Shown piece by piece: positions 1-6,047 of a DNA stretch of 64,000 nucleotides (positions are counted from its first letter, which is position 1; each line of letters opens with the position of its first letter). The notes under the pieces were generated by a model that saw only the letters and a program-made list of their open reading frames with translations, ran no database searches and was not told where the DNA came from. Origin of the DNA: Aureimonas sp. ME7 (lineage in GTDB: Bacteria > Pseudomonadota > Alphaproteobacteria > Rhizobiales > Rhizobiaceae); assembly GCF_903970965.1 (NCBI RefSeq), contig NZ_CAJCKW010000004.1:124001-188000 (forward strand). Reading direction: 5' to 3'. A program made the position numbers and the translations under genes.

Positions 1-215
1 CTGGCGACAACGGCGCCGCTGAGCGGCGCGAACGCGGCCCAGACGCCGATGCCGACGATGAAAACGGCGACGATGGCAGAGCCGAGCACGATCGGGCGCC
101 GAAGGCCGAAGTCGAAGGCGGCGTCGTCGCTCATCGGCGGGGGTGGGAGCTTGGCCGCCTCGGGCGAGACGTTCGGGTCGAGCTCGGGCTTTTTCCTGAA
201 AGCGATCACGGACAT
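1..215 (-). CDS. Type I secretion periplasmic adaptor (HlyD/PrsE family), N-terminal fragment
   Basis: Only the first 71 residues are in the window; the gene runs off the left edge. It opens with a short cytoplasmic stretch rich in proline and charged residues, then one membrane segment at about residues 43-62 (RPIVLGSAIVAVFIVGIGVW) followed by AAFAPLSGAVVAS. That is the usual beginning of the membrane-fusion protein of type I secretion systems, which bridges an inner-membrane ABC transporter to a TolC-like channel. It begins 25 bp after the stop of the ABC transporter gene, the order seen in PrsD-PrsE and similar exporters, so the two are almost certainly co-transcribed. The diagnostic coiled-coil part is outside the window. 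Confidence 0.8.
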   Translation of the reverse strand, partial: MSVIAFRKKPELDPNVSPEAAKLPPPPMSDDAAFDFGLRRPIVLGSAIVAVFIVGIGVWAAFAPLSGAVVA

Positions 216-240
216 GGCTGTATCTCTTGCGGCTTCAGGT

Positions 241-2019
241 TCAGGAGGAGGCCGGAAGCGCCTTGGCCTCCGGCGCCTTCGCAACGGCGGAGGGCTGCTG
301 CTGAGGCGCGGCAGCGGGGGCGGCGCCGGTGGGTGCGGGGGCGACGACGCGGGCGAGGACTTCGTCGCGCGGGCCGAAGCGCTCCACCATGCCGTCGCGC
401 AGAAGGAGGATCTTGTTGGAATAGTTCAGCGCCGACATCCGGTGCGAGATGACGACGACCGTGGAGCCGATGCGGCGTAGCGCAACAATGGCGGCCAGAA
501 GCGCCTGCTCGCCTTCGGAATCGAGCGAGGCGTTGGGCTCGTCGAGGACGACGAAGGAGGGCTTCTCGTAGACCGCGCGGGCGAGCGCGACGCGCTGGCG
601 CTGCCCGACCGACAGCATGGCGCCGCCTTCGCCGAGTTCGGTGTCGTAGCCTTCCGGCAGGCGCAGGATCAGGTCGTGGACGCCGGCCATCTTGGCGGCT
701 TCCAGCACGGCCTCGTCGTTGGTGTCGGGCGCGAAGCGGGCGATGTTCTCGCGCACCGTGCCGGAGAAGAGTTCGACGTCCTGCGGGAGGTAGCCGATGT
801 GGCGGCCGATGTTGGAGCGCGACCAGGAATGCATCTCCGCGCCATCGAGGCGCACGGAGCCGGAGGAGGGGCGCGCGACACCGATCAGGAGGCGGGCGAG
901 CGAGGACTTGCCGGCGCCGGACGGGCCGATGAGGCCGAGGCAGTCGCCCGGCTCCAGCGCGAAGTTGAGGTTCTTGAGGAGCGCCTTGTTGGTGGCGGGG
1001 AAGGCGTAGAAGCAGGCTTCCACCGACAGGCGGCCGGCCGGGCGCGGCAGGGCCATGCCGGCTTCGGGAGCCGGGAACTCCTTGAGAAGGGAGTTGAGGC
1101 GCTCGAAGGCCTGGCGCGAGGCGGTGATGGCGGACCAGGAGCCGACGGCGCGCTCGACCGGGGCAAGAGCACGCGCCATTAGCATCATCGAGGCGAACAT
1201 GACGCCGGGGCCGGTCAGGCCTTCGATGACGAGGACGGCGCCGCCGGCCAGAATCGCGACCTGGAGGAACTGGCGGGTGAAGCGGATGGTGGCCTGGATC
1301 GTGCCGCCGCGCTCGGAGGCGAGCTCCTGCGCCGAGAGCATGGCCATGCGGTCGCGGTTCCAGCGCTTCGACAGGCCGGGCAGCATGCCCATCGCGTAGA
1401 TGACTTCGGCGTTGCGCAGGCCCGAATCGGTGGCCGAGTAGGAGCGCTGGCCGGCGACGTTGGCGTCCTTGAGGGCGGGCTTCGTCAGATGCTCGTTGAA
1501 GAGGGCGAGGCCGAAGAGGACGACGGCGCCGATCAGCGACAGGAGGCCGAGGCGCCAGTCGATCGCCATGATGACGATCAGGAAGATCGGGGCCCAGGGC
1601 GCGTCGAGGACGGCGTTGGTGACGTTGCCGGCAAGGCCCTGGCGGAACGTGTCGAGATCGCGAAGCGCGGAGGAGCGGACGGGGCGGCCGGCACGAAGGC
1701 CGGCGTTGACCACCGCGTCGAGGAGGCGCGGGGCGAGGCGGCGATCGAGCATGGAGCCGATCTTGATGAGGATGCGCCCGCGCAGCTCCTCGAGTGCTGT
1801 CATCACGCCGAAGGCCATGACGACGGCGATCGTCAGATACAGAAGCGTTTCCTCGGAATGCGAGGTCACGACGCGGCTGTAGACCTGCGTCATGTAGATC
1901 GGCAGCGCGAGGTAGAGGAGGTTGGATCCGAAGGAGAAGAGCGCGGCGAAGGCCATGGGCCGGATGCCGGACTTCAGCGCGTCGCGCATTTCAGGCGCGA
2001 GATCGGAGGGCTTCTGCAT
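241..2019 (-). CDS. Type I secretion system ABC transporter/permease (PrsD/PrtD-like)
   Basis: 592 aa with an N-terminal six-helix ABC membrane domain (about residues 20-310) and a C-terminal ATPase. Walker A is GPSGAGKS at 365-372, the signature is LSVGQ at 469-473 (usual LSGGQ), Walker B is FVVLDEP near 489-495 and the H-loop His is 526. There is no C39 peptidase domain, so it belongs to the group that exports RTX proteins by a C-terminal signal. The last 35 residues are an Ala/Pro/Gln-rich tail. The start at 2019 is preferred over the ATG at 2142 because AAAGG lies just before it and the extra 41 residues do not resemble the family. The adaptor gene follows directly, and a likely substrate is encoded 1.6 kb upstream on the same strand. 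Confidence 0.9.
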   Translation of the reverse strand: MQKPSDLAPEMRDALKSGIRPMAFAALFSFGSNLLYLALPIYMTQVYSRVVTSHSEETLLYLTIAVVMAFGVMTALEELRGRILIKIGSMLDRRLAPRLLDAVVNAGLRAGRPVRSSALRDLDTFRQGLAGNVTNAVLDAPWAPIFLIVIMAIDWRLGLLSLIGAVVLFGLALFNEHLTKPALKDANVAGQRSYSATDSGLRNAEVIYAMGMLPGLSKRWNRDRMAMLSAQELASERGGTIQATIRFTRQFLQVAILAGGAVLVIEGLTGPGVMFASMMLMARALAPVERAVGSWSAITASRQAFERLNSLLKEFPAPEAGMALPRPAGRLSVEACFYAFPATNKALLKNLNFALEPGDCLGLIGPSGAGKSSLARLLIGVARPSSGSVRLDGAEMHSWSRSNIGRHIGYLPQDVELFSGTVRENIARFAPDTNDEAVLEAAKMAGVHDLILRLPEGYDTELGEGGAMLSVGQRQRVALARAVYEKPSFVVLDEPNASLDSEGEQALLAAIVALRRIGSTVVVISHRMSALNYSNKILLLRDGMVERFGPRDEVLARVVAPAPTGAAPAAAPQQQPSAVAKAPEAKALPASS

Positions 2020-2151
2020 GGATCGCCTTTGCGCACGGACGCTGCGGAACACGACGCTTCCGCGAGGAGCCCGCCCACACCAGCCAAACGCGGCTTCTTG
2101 AAGGCGAAAGGCGGCCCTGCGCACAAGCGACGGGGCGACCATATAGACAAA

Positions 2152-2180
2152 GTCTTATTTTTCCTACGCCCGTTCTGCAA
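2152..2180 (-). promoter_or_regulatory. Candidate promoter of the type I secretion operon
   Basis: Read on the minus strand there is TTGCAG, a 17-bp spacer, then TAAGAC, inside the most AT-rich patch upstream of the transporter. It lies about 130 bp before the chosen start. Both boxes are imperfect, so this is a weak prediction. Confidence 0.3.
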
Positions 2181-2284
2181 TCCCCGCGTGCATATCCCAA
2201 GCCCGGACGCGCGAAAGCGCCCGCACCGCTGATCGCGGCCGGGGTGATGGGGTCGATAGGTGTCGCCCTTTTGATGGTGGGCGA

Positions 2285-2346
2285 CGGGACGCCGGAGGCG
2301 AACCTCCGTGGGTAGTGTAGTTGAGTGGTCCGCCTCCGGCGTCCCG
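2285..2346. repeat. 16-bp perfect inverted repeat in a geneless region
   Basis: Arms 2285-2300 and 2331-2346 are perfect reverse complements, separated by 30 bp. Inside the left arm starts a second, competing hairpin (CGGAGG, CGAA loop, CCTCCG at 2293-2308). A further 7-bp pair (2262-2268 with 2279-2285) lies just outside. No T-run follows either side, so a simple terminator is not indicated. It may be a palindromic intergenic repeat or a remnant of a small mobile repeat. Confidence 0.6.
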
Positions 2347-2713
2347 CGCGGTGTTGATCGGTTCCGGACCGGGGTGCGAAGCCGGCCCTGGCCGTTTGTC
2401 GAGGGTTACGCAGGGCATCTCGGCCTGTTGGGCGATCGCGCTCTCACTCGCATCGCTTCGAGGCTGTCTCCGACGCCGTAGTTGTCCAAGAGCCGCTTCG
2501 TTTTGAGCAGCCAACCCTCATGTGCTCTTCAGGAACCGTCCGGGCCAGCGCATCCTCCGGCAGGATGCGTGTCGCGGACACCGCTCGCCAGCCCCTCCGA
2601 ACGATCCCGGTGATCATTCGCGCCCATCCAGATCGGGCCGGCGATGGGAGCCAAGATAGAAGAGGCGGCAAGGGGCAGGGATAGAAGGAGGGAAAGTTTT
2701 CCGGTCCGATCCG

Positions 2714-3589
2714 TCAGCGTGACGACAGGAGGCGTCGCAGCCAGGGCTGTTTGACGGCTGAGGGAGACGTGCCCTGGTTCGGCTGGCGCTCGACGGGCTT
2801 TCCCTTGAAGCGGATCAGGAGCGGGACCGTCGTGGTCATCGGATGCATGATGCCGTGCTCCCACAGACCGTCTTCGCCCCAGCAGTCGCCGTGGTCGCCG
2901 CAGATGATGATCGTGCCGTCCATGTGGCGCTCGATCAGGGGGGCGAGGAGGCGGTCGGCGAACTCGAGGCAGGCGGTCTGGCGCGAGCGGCATTCGGAGG
3001 AGCGGTCTACCGTCTGGAAGGGGTGGCAGGGGTTGTCGTCCGCCGACCAGGGAGCGCCTTCGTGCCAGTAGGGGACGTGGGTTTCGCCGACATTGACGAA
3101 GGTGAAGGTGTTGCCCTCCGCTTCAGCCAAGCGCTCGTTCACCCACGCCATCTGGTTTCCCAGGTAGTAGGCGCCGGCATAGAAGAAGTGTTCGAAGCTG
3201 TCGCTGAGATGGCCGCCGGTGACGGTGGCGGGATCGAACCAGCCCATGGCGGCGGTGCCGATCGTGGTGTAGCCGAGACGTCGGAAGCCGTCGACGATGT
3301 TGCGGCCGACGAGTTCGTAGCCTTCCGTGCCCTTGCCGGGATGACCGGCACCCACGATCTTGAAGAGCTTGCCGAACTTCGGATCGAGGAGAGGCTGGGC
3401 AGCGCCGGAGATGCCGGGCGTGAAGCCGACGAACATCGCGGAATGGGAGCCGTAGGTGAAGTAGCTCGGCGACTGGGCCTTATGCAGCGGCGCCACGGCC
3501 TTGATGTTCGGCGCGGCGCCGGCCGCGAACGTGTCGTAGCGGCAGGAGTCCAGGGTAACGAAGAGGACGTGATCCGAGGCGTCTGACAT
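2714..3589 (-). CDS. Sulfatase-fold (alkaline phosphatase superfamily) protein without the formylglycine motif
   Basis: 291 aa, cytoplasmic by sequence (no signal peptide). The start is MSDASDHVLFVTLDSCRYDT with a metal-ligand-like Asp14; the C-terminal metal motif is GDHGD at 231-235 with His249 downstream, and NVGETHVPY is at 166-174. Where a true sulfatase has Cys/Ser-x-Pro-x-Arg, this has SPSYFTYGSHSAM (40-52), so formylglycine activation is not expected. It may act on a phospho- or sulfo-ester using another nucleophile, or have a different role. The start at 3589 follows GGAG; an in-frame start at 3640 would lie in the terminator of the RTX gene. Its place between the RTX protein and its exporter suggests a role in the same surface system. 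Confidence 0.75.
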   Translation of the reverse strand: MSDASDHVLFVTLDSCRYDTFAAGAAPNIKAVAPLHKAQSPSYFTYGSHSAMFVGFTPGISGAAQPLLDPKFGKLFKIVGAGHPGKGTEGYELVGRNIVDGFRRLGYTTIGTAAMGWFDPATVTGGHLSDSFEHFFYAGAYYLGNQMAWVNERLAEAEGNTFTFVNVGETHVPYWHEGAPWSADDNPCHPFQTVDRSSECRSRQTACLEFADRLLAPLIERHMDGTIIICGDHGDCWGEDGLWEHGIMHPMTTTVPLLIRFKGKPVERQPNQGTSPSAVKQPWLRRLLSSR

Positions 3590-3610
3590 CGAAGGCTGCT
3601 CCACAAACAC

Positions 3611-3634
3611 AAAGGGCGGCCGAAGCCGCCCTTT
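3611..3634 (-). terminator. Intrinsic terminator of the RTX gene
   Basis: A perfect 10-bp GC-rich stem closed by a TTCG tetraloop on the minus strand, starting about 35 bp after the RTX stop codon and followed by a T-rich stretch. It separates the RTX gene from the sulfatase-fold gene, which suggests strong independent transcription of the RTX gene. Confidence 0.85.
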
Positions 3635-3668
3635 GCTCAACTACTGAATGTAGTTGGACTTCGCTAGA

Positions 3669-5279
3669 TTAAGCGACCGAGAACGAGTCAGCCGAGATCG
3701 TGCCGGTGAAGCCGGTGACCTCAACGACCTGATCGTCGTACACCGCGTACGTGCCAGCCAGATCGCCCGACGAAACCGTCACAAGGGTAACTGCACCAGC
3801 AGTAGCGCTGGCAGCACCCGTGATCGCCGCGAAGTCACCAGTTGCCAGGGTCGTCTGCACAACACTCGTCACAGCAGCGGCTGCATCGAACACGATCGTG
3901 TCTTCGCCGAACGTGAAGTCGGTGATGGAAACGATTTCGTCCGCAGCCGTCGTGTCAGCAGCACCTGAGAAGTCGAACGTATCATCACCAGCACCGCCGG
4001 TCAGGACGTGGTTCAGCGAGCTGTTGATGATGAGGGTATCATTGCCCTGACCACCGAAGACGGTCGCAAGACCAAGGCCATCGATGGTGATCTCGTCGTC
4101 GCCACCGTTGCCGTAGACAACAGCGGTGTCGTCAGCGGTCGTCAGCGTGACCGAGATGATATCGTCGCCGTCAGCCGCGTCCGTGGTGCCGTTGCCACCA
4201 ACAACCGTCACGGTTGCATCGGAGCCAGCGGTAGTGACAGTAAGCGTGTCACCGCCAAGACCACCAACGATCGATGCGGAGTTGCCAGTGAAGGTGATCT
4301 GATCATCATCAGCGCCGCCGAATACGGTCGCATTGCCAAGACCCGTCACAGTGATGACGTCTTCGCCAGCATTGCCGTAGATCACAGCCGAGTCACCATC
4401 AGCCGTCAGGCCAACGTTGATTACATCGGCACCGTCGAGGCGATCATTGTTGCCATTGCCGCCATAGACGGTGACAGCTGCGTCATCACCAGCGGTGGTG
4501 ACCGTGATCTCATCTTCGCCGAGTCCGCCGACGATCGACGCAGAGTTGCCGGTGAAAGCAACCGTGTCGTCACCCTGTCCGCCGAAGATCGTTGCCGAAC
4601 CCAAGCCGGTTACAGTGATCTCGTCGCTACCGCCGTTGCCGTAGATAAGGGCAGTGCCGGTGTTGGAAAGCGCAGCAGTGATGGTGTCGGCGCCGTCCGT
4701 CGGATCATTGGACTCGTTGCCGCCATAAACCGTCACATCGCCAGAATATGCGAATGCGGTCCCAACGGTGATCTCATCGAGACCGAGACCACCAACGAGT
4801 AGCGAGCTATCGTTAGCGGAGTCAGCCGCAGCGGCGAAATCGAGCGTGAGGGTATCAGCATCCTGGCCGCCGTAGAGGCGAACGTTGCTGAAGCCGGCGT
4901 TGTCGAGTTCATCGTTGCCCTGATTGCCGAACAGAACCGAACCGTCCGCCGAAGCGGCCAATTCGTCGTTGCCAGCGAGGCCGAGAACTACGTTACCCTC
5001 GAGAGAGTTGAGGCCGGCATCGTCACCAGCCGTGCCGTAGTCGAGGACGATGTCCGACTGAAGGCCAGCAATGATGTTCGAGGTTGTCAATGCCGCAAAA
5101 GTCACGCCGGTGAGCGTGAGAACCGCACCGCTCGTCGAAATGATCGAGATCGAGTTACCGCGGGCGTCTTCCGAGATCGAAGCGATGTCCGCAGCGTTGA
5201 GGTTCAGGATCACGCGGTCCTGAGCCGGATCGAAAGCAACGGTCTGGCTTTCGGTGCCATTGAAAGGATAATTAGCCAT
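3669..5279 (-). CDS. RTX-type calcium-binding secreted protein, S-layer- or adhesin-like
   Basis: 536 aa made largely of glycine/aspartate-rich beta-roll repeats such as GGQGDDT, GGADDDQ, GGQGNDT and GGAGDDT, which bind calcium outside the cell. Residues 1-120 form a non-repeat domain, 162-425 hold three 88-residue modules, and the C-terminus ends in DSFSVA, like the hydrophobic tail used as a type I secretion signal. There is no signal peptide. The protein contains no Lys, Cys or Trp, only four Arg and one His, and is very acidic. The start at 5279 follows AGGAG at 5-bp spacing. The ABC transporter and adaptor nearby are the likely exporter. An S-layer-like or matrix protein is the best guess; a hydrolytic domain is not visible. 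Confidence 0.85.
   Translation of the reverse strand: MANYPFNGTESQTVAFDPAQDRVILNLNAADIASISEDARGNSISIISTSGAVLTLTGVTFAALTTSNIIAGLQSDIVLDYGTAGDDAGLNSLEGNVVLGLAGNDELAASADGSVLFGNQGNDELDNAGFSNVRLYGGQDADTLTLDFAAAADSANDSSLLVGGLGLDEITVGTAFAYSGDVTVYGGNESNDPTDGADTITAALSNTGTALIYGNGGSDEITVTGLGSATIFGGQGDDTVAFTGNSASIVGGLGEDEITVTTAGDDAAVTVYGGNGNNDRLDGADVINVGLTADGDSAVIYGNAGEDVITVTGLGNATVFGGADDDQITFTGNSASIVGGLGGDTLTVTTAGSDATVTVVGGNGTTDAADGDDIISVTLTTADDTAVVYGNGGDDEITIDGLGLATVFGGQGNDTLIINSSLNHVLTGGAGDDTFDFSGAADTTAADEIVSITDFTFGEDTIVFDAAAAVTSVVQTTLATGDFAAITGAASATAGAVTLVTVSSGDLAGTYAVYDDQVVEVTGFTGTISADSFSVA
4005..4796 (-). repeat. Three tandem 264-bp modules within the RTX gene
   Basis: The anchor VGGLG recurs at residues 162, 250 and 338, exactly 88 residues apart. 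Each module carries four landmarks in the same order: VGGLG, VxGGNxxxD, YGNxGxD and FGGxxxD. At DNA level the copies differ mainly at third codon positions, so the duplication is not recent and the protein sequence has been conserved. Confidence 0.85.
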
Positions 5280-6047
5280 GTGGTCTCCTGGAGCCCCAAA
5301 GGATGGACAGGATGCGAGCGTGCACACTGCGCACCCTCCCTGCGGTTGAGACCATTACCCTTCGGCAATGGAATCTGCCGGGAGGATATGCATGTGGAGG
5401 ATAGAGGAGGCAATATGCAAAACGGCCTATTTCTCCTGCCGTTCAACCATGTGATGCAGGCGCGCCACAAAAGGGCGCGGATATGAGATTTCAACGGGCT
5501 GCGAGATCAGGTTTACGCAAGTTTAGGAATTCGTACGGCATGGCGTGGGGCCTACGAAGCCTTGTGTTGCCGTTCGTTCAGCGGGGCGCGAGTGGATGCG
5601 TTGGTGCGTCGTCGAAAGGTCGCCCCGATCGCGTTGCTGGTCCGGACTGACCGGCGGTTCGCTCCGGTTCTAGGACGACGTCATTGTGAAGCGGCCGGTC
5701 TCAGTTCGCGTCAGGGTGGTGCTTACGCGAGGCCAAGTCGCGGATGCGCGGGCCGGTAGTCGAACGCTGCCGTCAAGTCGTTCGGGGCCCATTTGGACGC
5801 TCGAGACCGCTCGCACCGAATGGAAATCCGTTTCCCGGTTTTCGGCGTTCGCCGATCCGTTTTCTAGGCTGCGGCTTAACGATGGATTAGTCCTTGTGTT
5901 GCGGCAGGTTGACAAGGAATGGAGCCGCTTCCACACAGAGCGTGACCGACGGGGTGTTGCGTCCTGTCGGCCGCTCGATCTCGCCCCCATGCCGAATCCC
6001 CGCGCTAAGCGCTTCGCGCTAAGCGCCTCGAAGAAGCGATACACGCC
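5280..6047. other. Geneless stretch between the divergent RTX and sulfotransferase-glycosyltransferase genes
   Basis: About 770 bp that must hold the promoters of both divergent genes. Overlapping open frames between 5562 and 6051 show no protein features. A 23-codon frame at 5415-5486 on the plus strand follows an AGGAGG box at 4-bp spacing but cannot be supported further. A 14-bp tandem repeat lies at 6001-6026. No convincing promoter was found by eye. Confidence 0.5.
6001..6026. repeat. Short tandem repeat before the sulfotransferase-glycosyltransferase gene
   Basis: The 12-bp unit CGCGCTAAGCGC occurs at 6001-6012 and 6015-6026, giving a 14-bp period. Each unit contains the palindrome GCGC-TAA-GCGC. 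It ends 21 bp before the start codon, so it could affect translation or bind a regulator. Confidence 0.5.

Larger units (their letters stand above)
2020..2713. other. Geneless stretch between the ABC transporter and the sulfatase-fold gene
   Basis: About 690 bp. It holds the inverted repeats near 2262-2346 and a weak promoter candidate. The short open frames here have no recognisable protein features. A hydrophobic run on the minus strand near 2640-2700 resembles a signal peptide, but the frame starts inside the neighbouring gene and ends soon after. Confidence 0.5.

Noticed and set aside
2444-2671. Possible degraded gene with a signal peptide-like run on the minus strand
   Set aside because: The hydrophobic run is in a different frame from the rest, and no family could be recognised; a remnant cannot be shown.
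4008-4802. A 264-codon plus-strand frame across the RTX repeats
   Set aside because: It is the antisense reading of the repeated RTX modules, and its own repeats follow from that.
6001-6026. Possible CRISPR or terminator at the tandem repeat
   Set aside because: Only two 12-bp units with 2-bp spacing and no T-run; too short for either.
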